From: Beta vulgaris subsp. vulgaris
Lineage: Eukaryota; Streptophyta; Magnoliopsida; Caryophyllales; Amaranthaceae
Assembly: GCF_026745355.1 (NCBI RefSeq)
Contig: NC_079207.1
Span: forward strand, 14,929,317 to 14,993,316
Reading direction: 5' to 3'
Length of the DNA stretch: 64,000 nt
Under the pieces are notes generated by a model. That model was not told the origin of the DNA, did not search any database, and was given only the letters and a program-made list of their open reading frames with translations. A program made the position numbers and the translations under genes. Positions within the stretch are counted from its first letter, which is position 1. Each line of letters starts with the position of its first letter. Of the stretch, positions 34,018 to 44,211 are shown one piece after another.

Positions 34018-36434
34018 ATGCCGGCAGATTTGGATGATTCATCACCTAAAACTATGTCAAACAATACAGCTTCTGGAGAAGCAAGTGTTTCTTCAAGCGG
34101 CGATCAAATTGAACCCTTAAAACCTCCTCCAAAAAAGAAGCGTAATCAACCTGGAATGCCTGGTAATTTTTCTTTTTTCTTTTTTCTTTTTATTTATCAA
34201 TAAAGATATATATTTTTTTTTAATTTTTTTTGGTGGGTGATAATGAGCAGATCCAGATGCAGAGGTAATAGCTTTGTCACCGAAAACATTAATGGCGACC
34301 AACAGATTTGTATGTGAAATATGTAACAAGGGTTTTCAGAGAGATCAGAATCTTCAGTTACATAGAAGAGGGCATAATTTGCCATGGAAGTTGAGGCAAA
34401 GATCGAGTAAAGAGGTTAAGAAGAGAGTTTATGTTTGCCCAGAAATTAGTTGTGTTCATCATGATCCTTCAAGAGCTTTGGGAGATTTGACTGGGATTAA
34501 GAAACATTTTTGTAGAAAACATGGTGAAAAGAAGTGGAAATGTGATAAATGTTCTAAGAAATATGCTGTGCAATCTGATTGGAAAGCTCATACTAAGATT
34601 TGTGGTACTAGGGAGTATAAGTGTGATTGTGGTACTCTTTTTTCAAGGTTGGATTTTTTTTTTTTTTTTTTTTTTTTGTGTTTGTTATTTGGGTAAGATC
34701 AAATTGTTTTGGTATTAAATTTTGTGGGGATTTGTTTGTTTGTTTGGTGTTGATTGACAGGAGAGATAGTTTTATTACTCACAGAGCATTTTGTGATGCT
34801 TTAGCTGAGGAAACTGCAAGAAATCCTCGTTCGAGTGGTAATAATAGCAATAATAGTAAGATGGATGTGGACACAAAAATTGTAACTGGTGGAATTGCTT
34901 CGCCGCCTGCACCGCCAACGCTATCGCCGGTGTCTCAGCAGATGCCTCCTCCGTCGCCAGTGCCTGCACCGTTACAATCGCCAGCAACACCGTCGCAGCC
35001 GCAGTCACCGCTTGCCATGGGTCCAGCAATGCAGCCGCCGCTTACCATGGCTTCACCAACTAATATGGTGTCATCCATTTTGCCTATTCAGAGTGCAGGT
35101 GAAGAACATATTCAGCATTTCTTGAGTAGGATGACTAAGTTGTGTCATTTATTGTGGTGTCTGATGTGTTCTATAGGAGTGTTTTTTGTTGAATTGAATG
35201 ATAAGTTTTGTTGTCTTGTTTAATTTTTGTTTGTTGTTAATCTTGATGGTTTTTCTTTGGATTTAGTTTATTTTGTCTGTTATTGATTTTTTGTTTTTAT
35301 CTGGGTTAAGATTGGATGCATATATATTAATGGTTGCTGACTTAGACTTTTATTAAAGCTACATTTTTTAGCTAAAAAGATGACAACAGAGTGCTCTCCC
35401 CTGTGGATAGAAGATTCAATGATTTATTATCTTTTAAAATTTCATTAAAGGCAAGATCTAATTGATTCAAAAGTGGAGTATGGGAGAGTTGGAAAGAAGG
35501 GGGAGATGATAAAAGAGACCATGATTGAATTTGACTCTTTTCACTTTTATCTAAAGCTCATTTTTAGTGAAGAAAAAGCCATTGCTATTGAGTGAAGAAA
35601 CAATTTTTTTTCACCATGTTCTTTCTTTTTACAGTTCAACTCTTGCCAGAAATTCCAACTCCGGTCTCAGAAGATGTACTTCCTCCGGTCTCCATAGTCG
35701 CGTCTGAGTTAAAGGGTAGCAGTAGCAGTTGTTGCAGTTCTAGTAGTGGTGCCAACACTAGTGGCAGCAGTGTATTTGCTACCTTATTTGCTTCTTCCTC
35801 AACTACACCAGTTAGCTTACCATCCCACCCAAATCCGGCTTTCTCAGACTTCATCCAATCCATGGCTCGACCTGAATGTCCCCCACCAGAACTCCCCCCT
35901 TCTGTATCAACAGAACCGATATCGCTTTGCCTCGCTACAAATCATGGGTCATCCATCTTCGGGCCTGCTGGCCAAGAACGGAGGCAGTATGCACCGTCTC
36001 CACAGCCAGCAATGTCAGCCACTGCACTACTTCAAAAAGCTGCTCAAATTGGTGCTGCAGGAAGTGGGGGTTCATTACTTCGTGGGCTCGGGCTTGTCTC
36101 ATCGACTTCATCTGCTGGGCCGTCGGAAGGTCTTCAATGGACTTCTCGGCAAGTTGAACCTGAGACTAGCCCTGTCCAATCAGGCCTTGGGCTGGGACTG
36201 CCTTGTGACGAAGGGTCTGGACTGAAGGAACTAATGATTGGAAGTTCTTCAATGTTTGGCCCAAAACAGCCCACCCTTGACTTCCTCGGGTTGGGAATGG
36301 CTGCAGGAGGAAGCTCAAATGGGGGGCTCTCGGCTTTGATCACATCGATGGGAAATGGCCTTGATGTGGCTGCCGCAGCGGCTTCGTTTGGGGGAGCAGA
36401 GTTTGCTAGTAAAGACATTGGAAGGAGCTCATGA
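34018..36434 (+). CDS. IDD2: INDETERMINATE DOMAIN C2H2 zinc-finger transcription factor (IDD1/IDD2-GAF1 group)
   Basis: Nuclear DNA-binding protein; IDD1/IDD2 relatives work with DELLA proteins in gibberellin and developmental control (family knowledge). Exons 34018-34162, 34251-34647, 34761-35098 and 35635-36434 join in frame with GT-AG introns (1680 nt, 559 aa). Residues 1-48 include SNNTASGEASVSSSG and the basic KKKR (39-42). The ID domain covers about 49-200: finger 1 C70, C73, H86, H90; finger 2 C111, C116, H134, H139; finger 3 C146, C149, H162, C166; finger 4 C173, C175, H188, C192. Then comes a Pro/Gln/Ser-rich region. The conserved C-terminal IDD motifs MSATALLQKAAQIGA and TLDFLGLGM are present. 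Exon 2 ends in the ID domain at SR/RDSF, as in other IDD genes. The start is the first ATG of the MPADLDDSS N-terminus. The family is certain; the exact IDD member is inferred. Confidence 0.95.
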
Positions 36435-36880
36435 TGTAAGAATCAAAGAGAGAAGCTAGATTGTACAGGGTATCTCTTTGATGTTGCAGAGAAGATCAGG
36501 TATAGTTGTAGGTGGGGTTACTATTTACAATTTATGCCTGAAATCTAAGACTAGAGGCAGTTAGGGTCTTTTTGATAATTCTGCTGCCTTTATAATGAAT
36601 GATAAAGAGGCTATAAAATATGTTGTACTATGTTGTAATTCAACTACTTCTGGTTAGAAACTTTAGTCAAATCCATTTCCCCTGCCTAAGTATGTAAAAG
36701 GGGGAGTTAGTAAATTCATGAATCAATCTAAGTTTTACAAATTCGTCATTCTCTTTAGCCTGCTACTACTTAAATATTTGTGTTGTCTTGTTGCAGTTTT
36801 ATTTTATTAAATCCAACTTTTTGCTAGAGTTGTAATTTACTCGACTACTAAACCTAAAGATAATATTTGTCATCAAAACC
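36435..36880 (+). other. IDD 3' untranslated region and downstream sequence
   Basis: AT-rich sequence with AATGAATGATAAAG near 36595 as a possible weak polyadenylation signal. No other feature seen before the SINE. Confidence 0.4.
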
Positions 36881-36886
36881 AAAGCT

Positions 36887-37054
36887 TGGTGTAGTGGTAA
36901 AGTTGTGTATCTCATAACCTTGAGGTTGTGGGATCGAATCTTACTAAGGACAATCTTTCCCACTACTAAGGAGTAAGGAGCTTTGCTTGTTAAGTTGGAT
37001 CTTATGTGGTGTTCCGATTTGATAGTTGTTTTTCTGCTTACCAACCAACAAAAA
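36887..37054 (+). mobile_element. tRNA-derived SINE
   Basis: An A-box-like TTGGTGTAGTGGTAAAG starts the element. A B-box-like GTGGGATCGAATC follows at about 36928, at pol III spacing. The body runs about 100 bp further and ends ACCAACCAACAAAAAAA. A direct repeat AAAGCT lies at 36881-36886 and 37055-37060, compatible with a short target duplication. The tRNA-like head could not fold as a functional tRNA. Confidence 0.7.
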
Positions 37055-37631
37055 AAAGCTCACTGTGTATCAGAGCTTCACGATAGCAAGTTTCCTTCGT
37101 GAGGTTTAAAGGCAGTGACATATTCAATATAGAGAGCTTGATGAAACCTGGTTGATTGCAACACAATCACTTGGTCAAGTCTTGTTGCTAGATGGCTCTC
37201 TAATATTTAAGCTTTTGCAATCCTCCATTGGAGATGTCATCTCGGAGAAATAAGAAATGACTATCTATTGCCCAATCAATTAATTGTTGATTCATCGGCA
37301 TAAAAAAAGAGTTTCATTAATTGATATAGGGATCATTAGTGAAATTCATAATGAGTAGTTTTTTTTAAAGATATTCGTTGTTGTTGGGCGTTTTGTTAAT
37401 ATACTCTAATTTTTTAGAGTAGTTTTAAAAGAACGAATAGTAGGTAATTGATTGGAGAGTCATCATCGAGTTACCACTGTAAATTTTATTAGATCCAGTC
37501 AAAGGCAAATTTAAAGTTGAGGTAACTGACAAATGACACTAAAATTATTTGTGAAAGTATTGGGTCAGACCGTCTGACCCAATACTTTCCGTCGGACGAC
37601 AAGTTCTCTTCGCCGACATCAACAACGTCGA

Positions 37632-38010
37632 CTATGGCTTTCGGCGTGATCTTGTCTCTGTAGACCTCGCCTCGCCGAATGGATTCGCCCCTTTGGACTT
37701 TCCTTCAGTAGCATTACTCTCCCCTCCATTATTACCACTCACAACAGGTAAAGTCCTAGGCTGCAAATTCAACCTCGGCCTTCCACTTCCACTTCCATTC
37801 CCATCACTCTCTCTCTCTTTCCTCATGTATCACCCTCAACACCATTACCACTTCTATCATCTCTCTTCCTGGACCAAGTATCCGAATCTGGCCCTGACCC
37901 ATTAGAATAAGATTCAAAGCCCATTCTTCTCTCTCTTACTGGAGCAGCAACAAAGCTCTTATTAGAAGCCCAATTATCAACCTCATCAGCCCTACTAGAA
38001 TTAAGAATCC
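37632..38010 (-). pseudogene. Captured fragment resembling plant translation initiation factor eIF4B
   Basis: The minus strand reads SSRADEVDNWASNKSFV, then RERRMGFESYSNGSGPDSD. After an in-frame stop and a frame change it reads SGSGRPRLNLQPRTLPVV and KSKGANPFGEAR. Plant eIF4B has the same three landmarks in this order: RADEVDNW, a Gly/Ser/Arg-rich stretch, then RPRLNLQPRTLP and NPFGEAR. Both ends stop abruptly (GEAR is followed by unrelated STETRSRRKP), as expected for a transposon-captured piece. The identification is from remembered family motifs; a protein search would settle it. Confidence 0.7.
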
Positions 38011-38345
38011 AAGTTACTTTCATTTAGACCTAAGTTACTTTCATTTAGACCTAAGTTACTTTCATTTAGACATAACTTACTTTCATTTAGACCTAAGTTA
38101 CTTTCATTTAGACCTAAGTTACTGTCAGTTAGACCTAAGTTACTTTCATTTAGACCTAAGTTACTTTCATTTAGACCTAGGTTATTTTCAGTTAGACCTA
38201 AGTTACTTTCATTTAGAGGTAACTTACTTTCATTTAGACTAACTGAAAAAAATGAAGACTAACTGAAAAAAAATTAAGACTAACTGAAAAAAATTGAAAC
38301 CAACTGAAAAAAAAGAAGACTAACTGAAAAAAAATGAAGACTACC
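38009..38345. repeat. Inverted minisatellite array inside the Pack-MULE
   Basis: About eleven units of 21 bp (consensus CTAAGTTACTTTCATTTAGAC) fill 38009-38239. They are followed by about five units of 20-21 bp (TAACTGAAAAAAATGAAGAC) up to 38345. The second unit type is approximately the reverse complement of the first, so the two arrays could fold on each other. Confidence 0.9.
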
Positions 38346-38409
38346 TAAAGTCGTCCGACGAGAATATTGTGTCGGACGAGTCCGACACAATACGAACTCA
38401 AATTATTTA

Positions 38410-40331
38410 GGGGTTCCGACAATTTGATAAGTTCGCATTTAATGTTTGCGTGCGCCGAATAGGAGTGGTAGTTTGTTTTTGCTTTCTTTGGTCATTTCTA
38501 CATGTTTAGACTTCTTAATCACCTATCACTGCCTCACTGATGTATACAACTCTTGACAATAAAAGGCGTTTTCATATTGCATTGTTTCTAGCTAATACCA
38601 ATCATTTTGGTTCTCATACTCACTGTGAGAAAAGGTTAGTAGCTATTTCACATTCTAAATGAATGTGATCACATTTGAAAAGACTAATGACAACCTTTTG
38701 TCAACACTAAATATACACTGAAAACCTGATTTGAATTATTTTATCCAACTTAAAAGTGTATCCGAAATTATGTTAATATGATATGAGCATTAGTGAGGAG
38801 TTGATAACTAGAAATTAATTTTATTAGTTGGTTTGATTAATTGATGTGTAGCTAATTATGTTCAAGCATATATAGTATTTTATTTACCGTTTTTTCATTA
38901 GGGATCTCTATGATATTTCAAAATTCATGGAATACCGCATTGTTTTGACTTTTGATAATGCAGAAGAGAACCTTACTATTTGAACCAAATGCACGAAATG
39001 CCCTTAATGACCAATGATGTCAAGCTTTCGATAGTCATTATCCTAATTAACCTATAACCCTAATCCCAAATTCCTAACCCCCTAAATCATAACCCCCGAC
39101 CCCACCGTAAACCCTAACCCTACCAATTTCATAGGATTAGACATTGTTTCTCGTGTTCTCTTTCTTTTGTGCAACTTTCATAAGACTATTCCAAACAACC
39201 TACTGTCCATTTAATTATAAATGTTCGAATAGATCCCACATGAAATTATATCGCATAGTATTTACTTCTTGTCTTGTTAAAAAAATAATGTTAGCAAGAC
39301 TATATGCGAGCCGATCTTAATAGAATCCAACGGACACGATGACATTATAGTCATTTGCCGACTTTATACTATTTTTGAGCTGGACAAGAAAAGATCCAAG
39401 AATTATCCTAAACAGTTCACAGAGAGGATATTTTCCATTTTAACTGGGCATATTGGAGCATAACATGAAATAGTAGTCTACTTCTTCACCAATCAGCAAT
39501 CACCATGATCCAGTGTACACCCATAATAATGCGTTTATTCTACTTAGCACTTAAGTATATGATAGTAGTTGCTTATCAGGTTCCAACTTTGACGTATGAG
39601 AAAGAAACAGTGCTGCACAAATTCCTCACTATTGACATGACCAAATTATCAATTGTGCCCATCAATTATAAAATTTCATCAGGTGCGTCTTATTTTCATC
39701 TTTATATAGGAGTTGAGTCCAATTTTTTATATTATTTTTCCGCATTTGAAATTAGTTTTTCTTATTATGAAAGATAATTGTTTTAATGACTAATTTCTGT
39801 TAGGTTACATAGACAAACTAGCTCAAAGGATGTCATCATATATAAGGGAGATATTTCACAACTTGTTATTCAGATGAGGATTCGAATCATAGGCAAAGTT
39901 CTATAATACGGGGTAATACTCTACTAAGTTACTACCTATTCCTCATTTGATATTAAATTTTTGATCACTATATTATGACTTTTAGTCGATTTAACTAATT
40001 ATTTAAATTAATTTAGGAAAAAAATCAAAGTTTGAAGAATCTTCCATATTGCTTTTGTGAGAATCCTACATGTATGTATTTGTTTTAAGTGACTTATGTA
40101 TTACATTTATAGGGGATATTCGTAAGGCTAGATAGAGTAAGACACATGATTTTTTGTTAACCTACTGAATTTGTCAATTTCAGATTTAGACCACTATGAG
40201 GGGGCCGGTATCATTAAATTTGAAATTATTTGTACATAAATCAAAGAAATTGAGAACTATTACAAAACGAAACAACCCAACACCTTTCAAAAAAAAAAAA
40301 AACAAAAACAAAACAACCCCAACATGTAATA
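38410..40331. other. Intergenic, no gene recognised
   Basis: AT-rich sequence without a credible reading frame; the 90-codon frame at 39505-39777 has no recognisable domain. At about 39046-39125 there are several degenerate AACCCTAA-type motifs. Confidence 0.45.
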
Positions 40332-42908
40332 CTAGAATTTTTTTCGAAACAAAAACTTGATTTTTTTCGACATAAGAGTCAGAATTTGAACATTAGACAT
40401 ACGAATTATAATTGTTTTTACTTGCAAAATTTGATTGGTTTAGTTCCTGTCACTTAAGTCTCTCACCAATCTTTTTGTTTTTTTTTTTTTTACTTTTCAA
40501 AGTTAAATTCTATGAACAAAATAGAAATTTTATTGAATTTATTTATGATTTCTAATATTATAATTTTTTAGTTGATTTTTGAATTAAGTACAGTACTTCA
40601 TAAATTGTAAAGAAAGTGGACACTTTGATTTCAAGTCAATTTTTTCATAAGTTGTAGTTTGTAAGTGAATTTTTAAGTTTTTGTAAAGTTTTCTCATTTT
40701 AGTGATTTGCATAACGTAAATTATGCAATTTTTTTAGTTGACTTGTGAGTGACTGTTATAATTATATTTTTTTGTATTTTTGTTTGAAGCCCCCTTTGAT
40801 TTGTAAGTGAATTAGTAATTTAGAATGGGAAGGGCCGAAGGGGGTAACATAGTCTATTCATTCGGGGACACCATAGCTCTCCCCTTCCCTTATATAATAG
40901 AGATATGTTGTACTTTAGTTCTTGAATGATATTTTACATAAACGTTTTTACCTTGATAATTAATCGCTATTATATAATAGAAAAAGATAGGTCCAAATTT
41001 ATGTTAAAGTTTCATTATATATAGGGAACACTATAAAAAACTATTTTTTGTTTTCCTTGTCTAACTTCTAAATTTCAATTTCACTACAAATGCACCTCTA
41101 TTTTTTATTATGACCCACCATTAATTGTGAATGGTTCTTGAAAATAGTTATTTGTAAGTAAATTTTTGTAAATGTTTTTGTATGTATTGACGTTCTAGGT
41201 TATTAGTTTTAGTTTATATGTTAATTGTAAGTTTTAATAAAGTTTCCTGATTATTTGAGTGATTTGCGTGATTTTTATAACGTGATTTTCTCAATTGTAT
41301 GAGTGGTTTGTAAAGTTTCTTCTTTTAAGTGATTTGTGAGTGAGTGCTGTAAATTAATTTTCGGTACACTAGTACAATAAATGCTACTTGCTGCGGTTAA
41401 AAAGTGCCCTATTGCTGCGGATTGGGGCGCGCAGCAATTAAGGGCGCAGCAATAGGTATTAATTATATTGCTGCGGTTTAATATTGCTGCGGTTTTTTAG
41501 GCCAAACCGCAGCAATAGATATTTTTTTAATAATAAAAATACAGGTATATTGCTGCGGTTTCTTCCCCGAAACCGCAGCAATATATGCATGACAGGTAAA
41601 ATTTTTTTTTTTTTCATTACTCAAGGCCCATAAAGATCTTACCCACAAAGATTTGTTAACTCATAGGTAAAAACAGAAGTTTTATCAGCTTATATGAGAG
41701 GAAAATACAGAGATATTCAAGAGAAAGTTTATGAATATTTTAACTCACGCAATATTTTACAATTACTGAATTACAGATCTAAAAACAAATACAATTATTG
41801 AATTACAGATAATTAACAAAAAAAAAAAAAAAACAAAAAAAAAGTGTGAACGACTTTGACGCAAACCAAGCTTCTCAACCCAAGCCATCTGATAAAACTG
41901 AACAGCATGACCTTTGCTTCTCATCCATGGTGGTGGCGCGCTTCACGAGCGACAAAGGCCGGCGAAATCCAGCGAGCCACGAACGACGAAGGCCGACGAC
42001 CACGAGCCACGAACGACGCTCGCTCGCCCAGCACTCGAACACGATGCTCGCCTTCACACCCTCGCTCGCACGCACCACCTTCGTCGGTCTGCTTCGAACG
42101 ACCACGCACATATAGAGAGGAGAGAAGACGGTTTAAGGCGACGAGAGAGAAGACCACGCACCTTCGTCGGTCTGCTTCGAACGAACACGATGCTTCGAAC
42201 CCAGAACTCGGGGAAGAATTATACAGCAAAAACAAGAATGGACCGATAGTTGCTTCGAAGGCGACGAGAAAGAACGATAGAGAGGAGAGAAGACGGTTTA
42301 AGGAGACAGAGGGCGAAAGCAGCGCCGAAGAGGAGAGAGAGAGGGCGACCGAAGAGAGAGAGGAGAGAGGGCAGGGCGAAAACCCTAGTGAGGAGAGAGA
42401 GGGGGAGAATGAGGAGAAACGGCTGAGGACAGGTAATGAGAGGGAGAGAGGGAAACAAACCCTAACTGGGCCGAAATATATTTAAAACAACATATACAGC
42501 TAATATTGCTGCGGTTGCCACGTAGGACCGCAACAATATATTAAAAAAATAGTTTTTTAATATATTGTTGCGGTCCTACGTGGAAACCGCAGCAATATTA
42601 GCTGTTATGGGCCCCACATGTTTTTCAAAATTTATCCGTTGAACAATATTGCTGCGGTTTTTGGCGGGAACCGCAGCAATATTGTCATTTTCTATTTTTT
42701 ATTTCTTTTTACGTGTTATATTGCTGCATATAGGTAAAACCGCAGCAATATTAGCGCAGCAAATAGCATTTATTCTACTAGTGGTAGTTTTCTTTGAATG
42801 TCGATTTTGATTTTGACATTCCTCTTGTAATTTAGAAAGGGAAGAGGGGTAAAATAGGTGTTTCAAAAGAGGATACCATTGCTCCCCCCTTCCCTTATAT
42901 AATAGAGA
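40332..42908 (-). mobile_element. Two-headed Helitron, copy B (inverted), split by a CACTA element
   Basis: Reverse-complement homologue of 24782-25888 across its whole length. On the minus strand its outer head starts TCTCTATTATATAAGGG at 42908 after host A, and a second head lies at 40903. The 3' end is CTAG at 40332-40335 with host T. The terminal hairpin found in copy A is missing: the sequence runs from the CTAG-side T-run straight into GAAACAAAAACTTG. Removing the CACTA insertion leaves about 1157 bp against 1107 bp in copy A. Confidence 0.85.
41367..42783. mobile_element. Non-autonomous CACTA (En/Spm) element, 1417 bp, 3-bp target duplication
   Basis: Ends are CACTAGTACAATAAATGCTA and, inverted, CACTAGTAGAATAAATGCTA, flanked by GTA (41364-41366 and 42784-42786). 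The subterminal zones carry many copies of TTGCTGCGGTTT and its complement, several as close inverted pairs, at 41390-41585 and 42505-42770. The core (41860-42480) is GC- and purine-rich with internal repeats (CCTTCGTCGGTCTGCTTCGA twice; AGAGGAGAGAAGACGGTTTA twice). Long frames there are artefacts of this composition. It interrupts Helitron copy B. Confidence 0.95.
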
Positions 42909-42982
42909 TGTGCTGTCCATTATAAATTACTTGGTTTACTTTTTACTTCATTTATACTTAGAAATAAATAACTTAAATGAAC

Positions 42983-43556
42983 CTAGTGCACACAAACTTA
43001 ATGCGCACCGGGTTGGTAATCGATATTAACTTTATATATTGAGTTTAATAGAGATGTAGTAAGCTTATGTACAATAATATAGTGAATTTCTATTAACGGA
43101 AAACATATAGTGAAATTATATGCAATATATTGGAAGATTTAATTTTAATTTTTAACATAGAGGAAGATGTAGTTTGTGTTGTATATTGTGACACGTGCTT
43201 TAACATATAGAAAAATGCAGTTTCTGCATGATATAGTGAGTGTCTGAACAATACGGTGATTTTTATGATATGATGAGTGTTTGAATAAAATAGTGGATTG
43301 TTGAAAAATGATGTAGTTTCTACATGATATAATATGTTTTACAGCGAGTTTCTTCATGATATAGTGGATTGTTTAAGAATTATGTATATTCTGCATGATA
43401 TAGTATGTTTTCGAATGATGTAGTGGATTTCTGCATGATATAGTATGTTTTTGAATAATATAATGGATTTCTGCATGATTTAGTAGGTTTCTACGTGATA
43501 TATAATGGATTTATTCAAAAATAATATGTGCTTTTGACTTGGTGCACACTAATGTT
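42983..43556. repeat. Degenerate minisatellite flanked by inverted GTGCACAC motifs
   Basis: Between 43130 and 43510 a unit built from TTCTGCATGATATAGT and TGGATTGTTGAA/ATGTTTTTGAA recurs about eight times at irregular 40-60 bp spacing. The block lies between CTAGTGCACACAAACTTAATG (left) and GGTGCACACTAATG (right), partly inverted to each other, so it may be one element. Superfamily not assigned. Confidence 0.5.
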
Positions 43557-43687
43557 AAAGCAAGTTAAATTAACTTAAAAAAAATAATACTCCTCTTATA
43601 AAATAACTAGTTTTTAGGCTCGGATATACCCGGGTAATTATATCTTTCATTTATCAATATTTTACTTTAAAATAATTACATCAAGTA

Positions 43688-43752
43688 TCACTTGGTTTAG
43701 TGGTTAACACCTGAGTATATATGCTTGTGATCTCGGGATCGAATCTTACATA
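43688..43752 (+). repeat. tRNA-like SINE head fragment
   Basis: TCACTTGGTTTAGTGGTTAA (A-box-like) and TCTCGGGATCGAATCTTA (B-box-like) at tRNA spacing. No SINE body follows because a Helitron end is found at 43762. Similar to the SINE at 36887 in both boxes. Confidence 0.45.
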
Positions 43753-43761
43753 ATTCATTTT

Positions 43762-44195
43762 CTAGCCTTCTATGCACGCGATGCGTGCGTCGATTGTTTG
43801 GGTTTGTTCTTAATAAATTTTATCTAAATATAATTTTAGAAGTGTGATTTATAATTATTGTTGTACAAACTAATGTAAAGTAATTAGAAATTGTAATGAA
43901 CATTTAGATATAAAGTCTTATAGTCAATTTGAATTTGTAATTTTTTTAAATTAAATAACCATTTTTAAAAGTGTGTCAAGTTACTTTGTTAATGGTTATT
44001 TAGTTTAATTTATCATTAGAATTTTGACTCCGTCTTTACATTAGGAAAGGATATATTGTAGAAAATTTGAATATCCAATTATATATTTAAGGATATATTG
44101 TAGAAAATTTGAATATCCAATTATATATTTAGCTATAAGGACAAAAATGACTTTTTAAGGAGACACCATAGCTCCCCTTTTGCTTACAATAGAGA
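43762..44195 (-). mobile_element. Short Helitron of the same family, 434 bp
   Basis: On the minus strand: head TCTCTATTGTAAGC at 44195 after host A, then GGGGAGCTATGGTGTC as in the other two copies. The tail hairpin is GCACGCATCGCGTGC (about 43774-43788), followed by CTAG at 43762-43765. The base after CTAG is A instead of the expected T. It contains a 42-bp tandem duplication (about 44048-44131). Confidence 0.75.
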
Positions 44196-44211
44196 TAGAT
44201 AACTGAAAGAA

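Larger units (their letters stand above)
37551..38399. mobile_element. Pack-MULE-like element with palindromic left end and 9-bp target duplication
   Basis: Flanked by the identical 9-bp repeat AAATTATTT (37542-37550 and 38400-38408), the length made by Mutator-type transposases. Six bases inside the left end lies a perfect 29-bp palindrome (37557-37585; half-site GTATTGGGTCAGAC, one central base). The right end carries a related palindrome (half-site ATTGTGTCGGAC) and a second CGTCCGACG-type inverted repeat. The interior holds a captured gene fragment (37632-38010) and an inverted minisatellite (38009-38345). The same family recurs at 44349-45318. No transposase. Confidence 0.8.

Noticed and set aside
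38009..38345. Regular 21-bp repeats considered as a CRISPR-like array
   Set aside because: There are no spacers between units, no cas genes, and the host is a plant. It is a tandem minisatellite.
39046..39125. Interstitial telomere-like AACCCTAA motifs
   Set aside because: Only a few degenerate, irregularly spaced units. The plant telomere repeat would be regular TTTAGGG/CCCTAAA.
41846..42485. Reading frames of up to 209 codons on both strands within the CACTA core
   Set aside because: All frames are open because the sequence is GC- and purine-rich with internal repeats. The translations are low-complexity Arg/Glu or Ser/Leu runs with no domain.
43603..43635. Helitron-like tail (CTAGTTTTTAGGCTCGG) near 43607
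   Set aside because: The expected stem does not pair (CTCGG against CCCGG), and no head could be linked, so I did not call an element.
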